Below are positions 17,051 through 25,695 of a stretch of 43,944 nucleotides of DNA, in pieces. The stretch lies in NCBI GenBank assembly GCA_903891325.1, contig CAITEC010000137.1, positions 1-43,944 of the forward strand, read 5' to 3'. A program made the translations under genes and the position numbers. Below the pieces are notes generated by a model that was not told where the DNA came from, did not search any database, and was given only the letters and a program-made list of their open reading frames with translations. The first letter of the stretch is position 1; each line of letters opens with the position of its first letter. The stretch is from an uncultured Opitutaceae bacterium. GTDB lineage: Bacteria; Verrucomicrobiota; Verrucomicrobiia; Opitutales; Opitutaceae.

Positions 17051-17964
17051 ATTCCCCTGCCTTAACTGTCATCATCTGCACGCATCGCCCGCGGTCTGAT
17101 TACCTGACCCGGACGCTGGCGGGCCTGCAACACCAGGGAAAACCCACCTCCGACTGGGAGCTGATCGTCGTGGATAACGCCTCGCCGGACCCGGTCGCGG
17201 CCGATCTGGATTTATCATGGCATCCCGCAGCCCGCATCATCGTTGAATCGGAGCTGGGCCTCACCGCCGCCCGACTCCGCGGCATCGGCGAGGCGGCCGC
17301 ACCTCTTCTGGTCTTCGTAGACGATGACAATATACTCGCCCCGGATTACCTTGAACGGGCACTGGCCCGCGCGGGGGCATGGCCAATGCTGGGAGTCTTC
17401 GGGTGCGGAAATTATGACCCGGAATGGGAACAGGTTCCTGCCGCCGGTTTTGAGCCCTACACGGCCTACCTGGCAGTGCACCGAATACCCAGGGACCGTT
17501 GGTCCAATCAGGCGTTTGACTACCCCGCCATTCCCGCCGGAGCGGGGCTGTGCGCGCGCGCGTCGGTGGCCCGCCATTACGCCGCGCAGGTGCTCGGCGA
17601 CCCGCGGCGCAAGAAGCTCGGGCGGACCGGCGCCAATCTCAGCGGATGCGAGGACTTCGACCTGGCTTTGACTGCCATCGACCTGGGCTTCGGCGTTGGA
17701 GTGTTCCGGGACCTGGGACTTACCCATCTCATGCCTAAGGAACGGGTGGCGGAAGCCTATCTCCTGCAACTCGTGGAGGGCCACGCGTACTCCACGGTGA
17801 TCCTGCACGCACTGCGCGATCCAGAGATGCGCCCCCCGGGAATGGGCTTTGCCGCCCGGCTTCGTGAATTTCGTCTCCGGCACGCCCTGGATCCCATTCC
17901 CCTCAGGATTCACGATGCGAGGCGGCGGGGGGAGGCACGCGCGTGGACGGATCTATCACGGTGA
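17047..17964 (+). CDS. GT2 glycosyltransferase, first of a tandem pair
   Basis: A 305-residue family 2 enzyme with LTVIICTHRPR at the start, VDNAS (42-46), VDDDN (91-95; metal-binding DxD) and GCEDFDLAL (acceptor-side ED). It is clearly paralogous to the next gene: both have the CTH-x-PR N-terminus, WEL-x-VDNAS, GLT-x-ARLRGI and PLLVFVDDDN. The start is GTG 17047, overlapping the preceding stop; no ATG gives a complete domain. The two copies probably arose by duplication and may add successive sugars. Confidence 0.87.
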   Translation: MNSPALTVIICTHRPRSDYLTRTLAGLQHQGKPTSDWELIVVDNASPDPVAADLDLSWHPAARIIVESELGLTAARLRGIGEAAAPLLVFVDDDNILAPDYLERALARAGAWPMLGVFGCGNYDPEWEQVPAAGFEPYTAYLAVHRIPRDRWSNQAFDYPAIPAGAGLCARASVARHYAAQVLGDPRRKKLGRTGANLSGCEDFDLALTAIDLGFGVGVFRDLGLTHLMPKERVAEAYLLQLVEGHAYSTVILHALRDPEMRPPGMGFAARLREFRLRHALDPIPLRIHDARRRGEARAWTDLSR

Positions 17965-18917
17965 GTTCCCAGACCCCGTTGGTGACAGTCATTGTCTGCA
18001 CGCACAATCCGAGGCGGGACGTTCTTGCCCGAACCCTTGGCAGCCTGCGCGGACAGACTCTTTCGGCGGATAAATGGGAACTGCTTATCGTGGACAACGC
18101 CTCGAAACCTCCGCTGCCCGCGGAGAGCGCCTCAAACTGGCATCGAGAGCCCAAGATCATTCGGGAACCGGCGATTGGATTGACCCCGGCGCGCCTTCGC
18201 GGCATCGCCGAGGCCAAGTCCCCCCTCCTTGTCTTCGTCGATGACGACAATCTGCTGGACGCGGACTATCTCGCAGCCTCTGTTCGACTCTTCTCCGAGT
18301 ACCCCCGGCTGGGGGCAGCAGGGGGCCCAATCCGCCCCGAATGGGAGTCGCCGCCCCCACCGTGGATTCCCGAATTCCAGGGGTTGCTGGCGCTCCGAGA
18401 CCTAGGGCCGGGCGATAAGATCTGTCCTGGCGGCCCCCGGCAAACCTGGCCTGATTTCGCCCCTGTCGGCGCGGGTCTGGTTGTGAGGAGACAAATGGCC
18501 CAAGCATATGCGGCAGAGGTCAACGCTGATTCCTTCCGTCGGGACCTGGACCGGACCGGCCTGAGGCTGGGCTCCGGCGGTGATAACGACCTGGTTTTCT
18601 CCGTCTTGCACGGCGGCGCCGATATCGGGTACTTTCCGCCACTTGGCCTAACCCACTTGATTCCCGCGTTCCGAATGCGCGCAGGCTACATGGCCCGGCT
18701 AAACAGCGGCATCATGCGCACGTGGACCATCGTGCTGAAAACCCACGACCAGTGTCCCTGGCCTGCCATAGACCCCTGGACGGTGCCAGCAAGGTGTGCG
18801 CGGGCCTTCTTTCGAATGCGTGCATGGCGCTCCCCCGCTCATTACATTCGCTGGAGGGGCAACTGTGGCCAGTTTCATGGCCAGTCCCTTCTCCCGATGT
18901 TCCCGATTTCACGATGA
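17943..18917 (+). CDS. GT2 glycosyltransferase, second of a tandem pair
   Basis: A 324-residue family 2 enzyme: VTVIVCTHNPRRD, LIVDNAS (48-54), FVDDDN (98-103) and GSGGDNDLVFSVL. It is a paralogue of the gene just upstream. Two GTG starts are possible. GTG 17943 has a good GGAGG (17931-17935) seven bases upstream and is preferred; GTG 17961 would give a GTGA overlap with the previous stop. The C-terminal 60 residues are more basic and aromatic than in the first copy. Its stop overlaps the next ATG. Confidence 0.87.
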   Translation: MDGSITVSSQTPLVTVIVCTHNPRRDVLARTLGSLRGQTLSADKWELLIVDNASKPPLPAESASNWHREPKIIREPAIGLTPARLRGIAEAKSPLLVFVDDDNLLDADYLAASVRLFSEYPRLGAAGGPIRPEWESPPPPWIPEFQGLLALRDLGPGDKICPGGPRQTWPDFAPVGAGLVVRRQMAQAYAAEVNADSFRRDLDRTGLRLGSGGDNDLVFSVLHGGADIGYFPPLGLTHLIPAFRMRAGYMARLNSGIMRTWTIVLKTHDQCPWPAIDPWTVPARCARAFFRMRAWRSPAHYIRWRGNCGQFHGQSLLPMFPISR

Positions 18918-19735
18918 ACCGCGATTCTGAGTTGCCGGGATGGCGGGACCGGTTGCTCGCCGCCTTTTGGAGGAAACGTTGGAGGGGGTTCCTCACGCTC
19001 CGGCGCTTTCTAAAACCTCCGCGGGAATCGGGAATTCGGGCTCGCACGCGCTACGGGGGCCTTTTCCTGCTCGAGCCCGGGGACGTAATCGACTCGCACG
19101 TCCTCGTGGACGGGTTTTACGAATCGGAGGTGCTGGAGGCTGTCAGGCCCTTCCTCGGCCCCGGGTCGGTCCTATGGGTGATCGGCGCGAATTTTGGGCT
19201 GCACGCGATTACCGCGAAGCGGTTGCACCCCGAGGCGCGCGTTATCGCATTTGAGCCCTCCCCAAGAACGGCGGCACGATTCATCGAAAATTGTCAGCTC
19301 AACGGAGTGGAGATCGATCTCCACTCCTACGCACTGGCAGCCCGGGATGCCGTGCTTCCGTTTTTCCTGAATTCGTCCGGCAATCCGGGCATGTCAACCC
19401 TTGTCCCGGCGGGTGACGCGGACTACGACCATAGGATCCTCGTTCCCACCCGCACTGCGGCGGGTCTTGTCGCCGAGAAATTCGCTCCCGCCCCAACGGC
19501 CGTCATCGTGGACGCGGAGGGGGCCGAATTTGAGGTTCTCAGCGGCTTCCGATCCCTCCTGTCAAACCCAACCCTTGAAATCGTCGTTTTTGAAGCCCGG
19601 AACGATTTCGCAGACTCGACCGAACCGGAAGCGTTTCGCGCCCTTCTTCGCACGGCCGGATTCACCCTCAGGCGCCTGGACCGCAGGGAACCGACCTCAC
19701 ACGGGCTCTCGAACTTTGCGGCGACGCGTGCCTGA
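18914..19735 (+). CDS. FkbM-family SAM-dependent methyltransferase
   Basis: The 273-residue protein has the FkbM layout: YGGLFLLEPGDVIDSHVLVDGFYE, then VLWVIGANFGLHA (SAM motif I, with the usual DVG replaced by VIG), VIAFEPSPRTAARFIENCQLNG (motif II) and VIVDAEGAEFEVLSGF (the D-x-EGAE motif). FkbM enzymes O-methylate hydroxyls of sugars and polyketides. The frame is open upstream to 18722 but that lies within the GT2 gene; ATG 18914 overlaps the GT2 stop. Given the Wzt C-terminal domain upstream, it is a candidate for making a terminal methyl cap. Confidence 0.85.
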   Translation: MNRDSELPGWRDRLLAAFWRKRWRGFLTLRRFLKPPRESGIRARTRYGGLFLLEPGDVIDSHVLVDGFYESEVLEAVRPFLGPGSVLWVIGANFGLHAITAKRLHPEARVIAFEPSPRTAARFIENCQLNGVEIDLHSYALAARDAVLPFFLNSSGNPGMSTLVPAGDADYDHRILVPTRTAAGLVAEKFAPAPTAVIVDAEGAEFEVLSGFRSLLSNPTLEIVVFEARNDFADSTEPEAFRALLRTAGFTLRRLDRREPTSHGLSNFAATRA

Positions 19736-19742
19736 CCACCGA

Positions 19743-20708
19743 ATGAACCCGGCTTCCCTGACCCGTCCTCTCCGACTCGCCGCCCAGGTTCCGAGGCTGG
19801 CCGCGTCATTCATGCGCCACGGGATTCCTGACCGGGTTCTGCTTTTCGGCTCTCTCAGCATCGGGGACGACCTGCTTTGTACAACCGTCCTGAGAGAAGC
19901 CCGCAAACGGGACCTGCCCTTTGCAATGATGACAGCCAGGCCCGAATTATTTGCGGGCAATCCCGATCCGGCGGACGTCATCCCTCCGAGCGCCTACTAC
20001 GCGCGCGCCCTGCGCGGCCTTGGCAAAAGTGTGGTTCAACCCTACTACGCCCGCGCGGACCCCACCAACCCCGACCGCGACGTCTTTGCCTTCGGCCACA
20101 TCCTGGCGGAAATGTGCCGGCTGGCAGGGCTGAAGGGCGAGGTAGCCCTCCGTCCCTACCTCCACCTCACTCCCCTTGAGCACACTGCCGGGAGAAGGGC
20201 GAAACGGCAGATTTCCTTCCAAAGCACGGCGGCCGGCGCCGCCCTTCCTTTTGCCAACAAGGAATGGGGTGCCGGACGATTCGCGGAGGTTGTGCGCAAT
20301 CTTCCCGCCGACTTGACGGCCATTCAACTCGGCCTGGCGTCCGATCCCGCGCGTCCGGGCGCGATCGACCTTCGTGGAAAAACAACGATTCGTGAGGCGG
20401 CCGCGGTGATTGCCGAAAGCGAGGCGTTCGTCGGAATAGAGGGCTTTTTCGGCCACCTGGCTCGCGCAGTGGATTGTCCCTCCGTCCTTGTGCTCGGCGG
20501 TCGGGTCGGCCGGGAGAAGGTCGGCTACACCTGCAATGAGTACCTTTCCGCGCCGACACCCTGCACTCCCTGCGGTCTGCGCAATCAATGCATGCACGGA
20601 CGCGCCTGCCTGGAAGGCGTGAGCGCCGAAGCCGTCCTTGCCGCCCTGACACGCGTCATTGCGCGGCGGGGTCGCGACCTTCCAGTCGCCATCGCCCGGA
20701 TTTCATGA
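19743..20708 (+). CDS. GT9-like glycosyltransferase with C-terminal cysteine cluster
   Basis: A 321-residue protein with DRVLLFGSLSIGDDLLCTTVLREARKR near the N-terminus (GT9 glycine loop) and FVGIEGFFGHLARAVDCPSVLVLGG, where the usual DSGPMHLA signature is replaced by EGFFGHLA. Four cysteines (C274, C277, C283, C289; C-x2-C-x5-C-x5-C) follow, as in a subset of GT9 proteins. The ATG at 19743 is seven bases after the FkbM stop; the frame is open upstream inside that gene. It probably acts on a heptose-like or other LPS-core-like sugar; loss of the canonical donor motif makes the assignment less certain than for the GT9 at 9372. Confidence 0.72.
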   Translation: MNPASLTRPLRLAAQVPRLAASFMRHGIPDRVLLFGSLSIGDDLLCTTVLREARKRDLPFAMMTARPELFAGNPDPADVIPPSAYYARALRGLGKSVVQPYYARADPTNPDRDVFAFGHILAEMCRLAGLKGEVALRPYLHLTPLEHTAGRRAKRQISFQSTAAGAALPFANKEWGAGRFAEVVRNLPADLTAIQLGLASDPARPGAIDLRGKTTIREAAAVIAESEAFVGIEGFFGHLARAVDCPSVLVLGGRVGREKVGYTCNEYLSAPTPCTPCGLRNQCMHGRACLEGVSAEAVLAALTRVIARRGRDLPVAIARIS

Positions 20709-21733
20709 GCCGCCCGCCGCTGCTGTCCGTGGTGATTCCCGTCTACAATCGGGGCGAAGTCATTCGCCACACGCTCGAGAGCGTCCGCCGGGCCTCGGCG
20801 GGCCTCGACGTCGAGACGATCGTCGTGGACGACGGCTCCGACGAGCCGATTGCGCCTGTGATCGATAGGCTGGGCTACTCTCCCGCCCGCCTGATTCGGC
20901 AAACCAACAAGGGCCTGCTTTTTGCCCGGCTAGCGGGCCTGTCTGCGGCAACGGGCCGATATCTCCTCTTCCTTGATTCCGACGATCTGGTCAGTGAAGC
21001 GAAGTTCCGGCTCCAAACGGCCGCCATGCTCGAGGCGCAGGCCGACGTCAGCTACACGGACCAGGCCCGTTGTACGCTTGCCGGGGATTTCGACGCGCTG
21101 ACTTTCGAACCGGAACCCGCGCTGAGGAATACCGGGGAAGCGGCCGACTTTTATATCAATATTCAGCCCGCCCCGCACAATCCGGTATTTCGGACGGACT
21201 ACCTTCGCCATACAGTGGCGCAGGCCTATTTTCCGCCCTCAAGGCTTTACAACCCGGTCGCGGAGATCTGGTTTTATCACAATGCCGCCCCAAGGCCCGG
21301 CCGAATCATCCGTGTTCCCGGCCCGCATACGATCATTGGCAACCATCCGGGTGTGCGGCTGACAAGCAACTGGGAGCGTATGGCCATCGCATCCCTGGCG
21401 GTAATGGAGGCGTTTGTGCGCACGGTGCCTGATAGCTCCCAGACCGCGACGGCGCGCCGCCTGGTTGGTGAAGTGGCATTTCGGTCATGGCGTGGTCTTC
21501 CCCGCGGTTTTTCACCGACATTTGAGGAACGGGAACTCCAGATCACACGGCGCCTCGCACCGGGATACTCGGGGGGATCTGGGGGAGGACTTTTCAAGCT
21601 GGCCTCACTCTGCCTCGGTCGGGAACGCGCTGGCCGACTTTCCCGCCGGATCAGGGGCAAATCCTACTCTTCCTGCAGAACACTGTCAGACGGGGACGTA
21701 GCACGCCAGTTGGCCCAATTGCCGCCGCCGTGA
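20705..21733 (+). CDS. GT2 glycosyltransferase
   Basis: A 342-residue family 2 enzyme: LSVVIPVYNRGEVIRHTLESV at the N-terminus, IVVDDGSDEP (39-48) and LFLDSDD (88-94) as the metal-binding motif. The remainder is less conserved and ends in a Ser/Arg-rich tail. ATG 20705 overlaps the previous stop as ATGA; the frame extends upstream only within the GT9-like gene. Its own stop overlaps a GTG start. It is likely to add one residue of the glycan. Confidence 0.87.
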   Translation: MSRPPLLSVVIPVYNRGEVIRHTLESVRRASAGLDVETIVVDDGSDEPIAPVIDRLGYSPARLIRQTNKGLLFARLAGLSAATGRYLLFLDSDDLVSEAKFRLQTAAMLEAQADVSYTDQARCTLAGDFDALTFEPEPALRNTGEAADFYINIQPAPHNPVFRTDYLRHTVAQAYFPPSRLYNPVAEIWFYHNAAPRPGRIIRVPGPHTIIGNHPGVRLTSNWERMAIASLAVMEAFVRTVPDSSQTATARRLVGEVAFRSWRGLPRGFSPTFEERELQITRRLAPGYSGGSGGGLFKLASLCLGRERAGRLSRRIRGKSYSSCRTLSDGDVARQLAQLPPP

Positions 21734-22716
21734 CTCCTTCTATTTTTCCCGCCTCGCCGAGAAAGATCGCTCGCAAGTTCGGGCTCGGCCGCCTGGCGTA
21801 CCTTCTTTGGCATGCGCCCATCGCCTGGGTCAGGAAATCCCGGCGTGAAGGCGGGCCTTGCGCGCAGTGGATCACGGCTCTCGGCCGGCGGGGCATGATC
21901 GCCGCGGCCGGAAGGCTGACCCCACAGCCGGCCGCAGCCGCCGGCGCCTCCGAAGTTTGTTTCCTTACAGGGAGGCGTTTCTGGTTTCAAACAGCCTTTT
22001 GCGCCTGGTCGCTGCGCGAGGTTTCCGGCTGCGATCTTTCTTTCACCTTTCACGACGACGGCTCTTTTGACGTACCGCTGAGGGCCGAGGCCCAGCGGCT
22101 TTTCCCAGGCTGCCGGATCGTGACCCCCGGGGACACCGAGAGTCTGCTTGACCGATTCCTTCCCGAGTCCCAATTCCCAGCGCTCAGAAGCCAGCGAAGG
22201 ACCTACATTCACCTTCGAAAGCTCGTCGACTTTCACGCAGGTCATCATGGTTGGCGGGTTGTTCTTGACTCCGACATGCTCTTTTTCAGAAGGCCCGATA
22301 TGTTCATGGACTGGTTGGCGTCCCCGGACCGGCCTGTCCACATGGTCGATGTCCAAAATGCCTACGGCTACCCGTATGCCGCGCTCCTCGGCTTGGTGGG
22401 TGAACAGGTGCCCGCACGGGTGAACGTCGGCATTTGCGGGCTGGACAGCGATTCACTCGATTGGGACCGGATTGAGTCCTGGTGCGCGCGCCTGCTCTCC
22501 GAGTTCGGGACCAGTTACTATCTGGAGCAGGCCCTAGTCGCCTTGGTCCTCGTTGGGAAAACTTCCCTGCGGCTGCCGCAGGCAGACTACTGTTTGCTTC
22601 CCGACGACGCGGAGTGCCGCAGGCCGACAGCCGCGCTGCATCACTATGTGGATCTCTCCAAACGGGGATATTACCGCCACGCTTGGCGATCGATTTCGGC
22701 CCGGAGCACCGGCTGA
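21730..22716 (+). CDS. Putative GT-A glycosyltransferase, unclassified
   Basis: A 328-residue protein without a family-2 N-terminus. The telling part is WRVVLDSDMLFFRRPD (175-190), a DxD motif in a nucleotide-sugar-binding setting, with GICGLDSDSLDWDRIESW and YYLEQALVALVL downstream. The latter part resembles GT8-like and Nucleotid_trans-type proteins. The N-terminal 75 residues are basic and may form a separate helical region. The start is GTG 21730, overlapping the previous stop (GTGA). I cannot name the sugar or family with confidence. Confidence 0.6.
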   Translation: MTPSIFPASPRKIARKFGLGRLAYLLWHAPIAWVRKSRREGGPCAQWITALGRRGMIAAAGRLTPQPAAAAGASEVCFLTGRRFWFQTAFCAWSLREVSGCDLSFTFHDDGSFDVPLRAEAQRLFPGCRIVTPGDTESLLDRFLPESQFPALRSQRRTYIHLRKLVDFHAGHHGWRVVLDSDMLFFRRPDMFMDWLASPDRPVHMVDVQNAYGYPYAALLGLVGEQVPARVNVGICGLDSDSLDWDRIESWCARLLSEFGTSYYLEQALVALVLVGKTSLRLPQADYCLLPDDAECRRPTAALHHYVDLSKRGYYRHAWRSISARSTG

Positions 22717-22748
22717 CCGGCATTTGCCATTTTCCAGGAAACGCCACT

Positions 22749-23717
22749 GTGACTCCATCACGACCTCTCGTTTCGGTAATCATTCCCTGCCACAATGCTT
22801 CCCGGTGGCTCCGCCAGACATTGGAGTCCGCTGTCGCGCAGACCTGGGCGCCCACGGAAATCATAGTCGTCGACGACGGTTCTTCAGACGACTCAGCGGC
22901 AATAGCCCGGTGCTTTGAATCCCGCGGTGTGCGCGTTGCGACCCAGCCAAACAGGGGCGCAAGTGCGGCCCGGAACCACGGTTTGCGCCTCGCCTCCGGT
23001 GCCTTCATTCAATTTCTGGACGCGGACGATCTCATTTCCGAGGACAAGATTTGGGCGCAGGTTGATCTCCTGCTCCGCTCGCCGCCGGGTTGTGTCGCAT
23101 CGTGCCGCTGGGGCCGTTTTGAGGAGGATCCGGCAAGGACCCGCTTTGTCGACGATTCCGTATTTCGCGATTACACGCCGGCCCGGGATTTTCTTGTCCA
23201 GGCCGCCGGGACCGGCGACATGATTCAGCCGGCCGCATGGCTCTGCCGAAGGCCGCTCCTCGATGCAGCCGGACCCTGGGACGAGGCGCTCTCCCTGAAT
23301 GACGACGGCGAATATTTCTGCAGGGTCCTGACCCTGGCGACTGGTATCCGCTTTGCCGCTGCCGGTTGCGTTCACTATCGCTCTGCCCTCCCCTGCAGCC
23401 TGAGCCGCAGGCGCTCACGGAGGGCCTTGGAGTCGTACCACCGCTCACACGTCCTTTTCTCCGATCGCCTCCTGGCCGCCGAGGACACGCCGCGGGTGCG
23501 GGAGGCCCTTTCAAACTACTGGGAGCGCTGCCGGTTCGAACTCTACCCCGGCATTGCCCGACTTAGCGGGGATGCGGCCGCGCGGGCCCGCGCTCTCGGC
23601 TCCCCGAGCGCAAAACCACAATTTGGCCGAAGGATGCAGATCGTCGCTTCTGCGTTTGGTTGGAGGGTCGGCCGCCGACTTCAGGAGTGGCTCACTCGCA
23701 ATCATTCAAAAGGATGA
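22749..23717 (+). CDS. GT2 glycosyltransferase
   Basis: A 322-residue family 2 enzyme starting LVSVIIPCHNASRWLRQTLESAV, with IIVVDDGSSDDS (38-49), GASAARNHGL and FIQFLDADDLI (87-97). LNDDGEYFCRVL near residue 188 is the acceptor-side motif. The start chosen is GTG 22749 with an AGGA at 22736-22739; the frame is open upstream to 22482, but that part lies mostly inside the preceding gene and would put a long unrelated stretch before the GT-A fold. Its stop overlaps the next ATG. Confidence 0.86.
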   Translation: MTPSRPLVSVIIPCHNASRWLRQTLESAVAQTWAPTEIIVVDDGSSDDSAAIARCFESRGVRVATQPNRGASAARNHGLRLASGAFIQFLDADDLISEDKIWAQVDLLLRSPPGCVASCRWGRFEEDPARTRFVDDSVFRDYTPARDFLVQAAGTGDMIQPAAWLCRRPLLDAAGPWDEALSLNDDGEYFCRVLTLATGIRFAAAGCVHYRSALPCSLSRRRSRRALESYHRSHVLFSDRLLAAEDTPRVREALSNYWERCRFELYPGIARLSGDAAARARALGSPSAKPQFGRRMQIVASAFGWRVGRRLQEWLTRNHSKG

Positions 23718-24931
23718 AAGGGAGCATCCTAATCATTTCCAATGGTCCACTTTGCCGGAACCCGCGACCCCTTAAGGAGGCGGAATCCCTCGGTCGGGCA
23801 GGCTTCGACGTCACGGTTCTGACTGTTCGCAATCACGCGGCCTCCGAGACAATGGACGCAAGTCTGGTCGCGGGAGCGCCGTTCAGGCGCGAAATCGTCG
23901 ACATGATTCCGGGTTACGCCGCGGGTCAGGCGGGGCTGCTATGGCGTCGGGGTATTCAAAGAGCCGCCCGTGGCCTGACCCAATACCTTGGGCTCCAGAC
24001 GATCCGCGGCCTGGGTCCCGCCGGACCTCTCCTGCGGCGCGCGAGGGAACTAGACGCCAACCTGACCATAGTGCACAATGAGGTCCCCCATTGGATTGGT
24101 GTTCAGCTCGCGCGCGAGGGACGAAAAGTGGCCGCGGACTTTGAGGACTGGCACTCCGAGGATCTGCTGCCGGCAGCCCGTAGCCGCCGTCCCCTGCAGC
24201 TCATCCGTTCGGTCGAGGGAAACCTGCTCGGTCAAGCCGCCTACGCCACAACGACATCCCATGCATTGGCCGGCGCATTGCACGCGCGCTACGGCGGAAC
24301 CCTTCCCTGCGTCATTTCAAATTCTTTTCCGCTCCAGCCTGACCCGTTCGGAAGGCCCGTCGGTCGCATTCCGTCGTTTCTTTGGTATTCGCAGACTACG
24401 GGGCCCGGCCGAGGTTTGGAATTGTTTCTGGCCGCATGGGCGCGTACGACCGAACCGAGCAGGCTTGTCCTGCTCGGGGACCCCGTGCCCGGATACGCGA
24501 CGTCGCTCCTGGCGCGGATTCCGGCCGATCGCCGGAATTGGGTGGCTTTTCGGTCCCAGGTCCCGCCTGGCTCACTACCCGCTGTGATTGCCGAACACGA
24601 CATCGGCCTCGCGCTCGAGCAGTCCTTCATCGTGAATCGCGACCTCACGATCACCAACAAGATCCTGCAGTACCTCAATGCGGGCTTGGCCGTCGTAGCG
24701 AGCCCCACGGCCGGGCAGCGCGAGGTCCTGGCACAGGCTCCCGAGGCGGGAATAATCGCGGACTTCATGCAGACGGGCGAGGCGGCGTCCGCGCTCGATC
24801 GGCTTCTCGCTGACCCCATCGCGCTCGCAGGGCGCCGGGCCGCGGCTCGGCGGCTGGCCGAGCAGGTCTATTGCTGGGAGCGCGAGGAACCGCGCCTCTT
24901 GGATTTGGTGGAGAGGGCCATCGCAGGATGA
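23714..24931 (+). CDS. GT-B glycosyltransferase (GT4-like)
   Basis: A 405-residue protein with a GT4-like start (ILIISNGPLCRNPRPLKEAESLGRAG), a central VAADFEDWHSEDL and a C-terminal donor half: FLWYSQTTGPGRGLELFLAAWA, HDIGLALEQSF and TNKILQYLNAGLAVVAS. The E-x7-E motif is replaced by this LALEQ-NKILQYLNAG arrangement, which is common in the SunS/WcaI-like GT4 relatives. ATG 23714 overlaps the previous stop. The stop overlaps the ATG of the PIG-L gene, so the transferase and deacetylase may act on the same residue. Confidence 0.78.
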   Translation: MKGSILIISNGPLCRNPRPLKEAESLGRAGFDVTVLTVRNHAASETMDASLVAGAPFRREIVDMIPGYAAGQAGLLWRRGIQRAARGLTQYLGLQTIRGLGPAGPLLRRARELDANLTIVHNEVPHWIGVQLAREGRKVAADFEDWHSEDLLPAARSRRPLQLIRSVEGNLLGQAAYATTTSHALAGALHARYGGTLPCVISNSFPLQPDPFGRPVGRIPSFLWYSQTTGPGRGLELFLAAWARTTEPSRLVLLGDPVPGYATSLLARIPADRRNWVAFRSQVPPGSLPAVIAEHDIGLALEQSFIVNRDLTITNKILQYLNAGLAVVASPTAGQREVLAQAPEAGIIADFMQTGEAASALDRLLADPIALAGRRAAARRLAEQVYCWEREEPRLLDLVERAIAG

Positions 24932-25694
24932 GCGGCAGACTACGAGTCAAGGAGCTCTGCCGGCGGCTGCTCCATTCGGCTATGTCCGCCCTGCTTCGGT
25001 TGCGCGCCGGACGCTACCGGTTCCCGGGCACGGAAACTATGCTCGTCCTCGCTCCCCATCCCGATGACGAGACGCTGGGATGCGGCGGGCTGATTTTCCA
25101 AAGGCGTCTGCAGGGCGATTCCGTGCATGTGCTCTATATTACGGACGGCGAGGCGGCGTTTCCGGACAGCAAGACCCTTGCGCCCGCTTCGGTCGCATCA
25201 ATGCGCCGGGCAGAGGCGTGCAGCGCTATGCGGATTCTCGGGGTCGACCTGGCCGAGATGACCTTCCTCTCCGTTCCCGACGGGACACTCAAGGATCTCG
25301 GTGCCGCGGCTGCCGCCGCACTGGAGTCCCGGATCGCGACCGTCATTCTCCGGCTAAGGCCCGACCAAATCTTCCTTCCCTGCCGTCGCGACGGCAGCTC
25401 GGAGCACGAGGCAGCCTTCACCCGCGCGATGGGGGCGCTTGCCCAATCAGGCCTTCGGCCCCGGATTTTCCAATACCCGGTTTGGGCCCGCTGGAGCCCG
25501 CGGGGGCTCGTCAGGTTGCTCGGAGCAAAGCGCGTCTGGCGCGTTGGAGAGGAGGGGTTCTGGGACGTCAAGCGACGGGCGATCGGCGCCTATGTCTCGC
25601 AAGTCCGGGGTGTGCCGCCGGACGATGCCCCGTCCTTTCCAAGGAATTCCTCGCGTTCTTCTCCGGGGAGGAGGAGTTCTTTTTCGAAGAATAG
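24928..25694 (+). CDS. PIG-L family N-acetyl sugar deacetylase, frameshifted near its 3' end
   Basis: PIG-L/LmbE enzymes remove N-acetyl groups, typically from GlcNAc-type substrates, using a zinc site. LVLAPHPDDETLGCGG carries the HPDDE motif (H44-E48), and SSEHEAAF (H160) is the third zinc ligand region. About 255 residues match the family length. From ATG 24928 the frame does not stop here and runs on into the next gene. After GVPPDDAP (about 25630), however, the family-like ending PVLSKEFLAFFSGEEEFFFEE lies in the neighbouring frame and ends at TAG 25692-25694. The span is 767 bases, one short of a multiple of three. A single C missing from the CCCC run at 25628-25631 would explain this, either as a sequencing error or a real mutation. 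Confidence 0.82.
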
Positions 25695-25695
25695 C

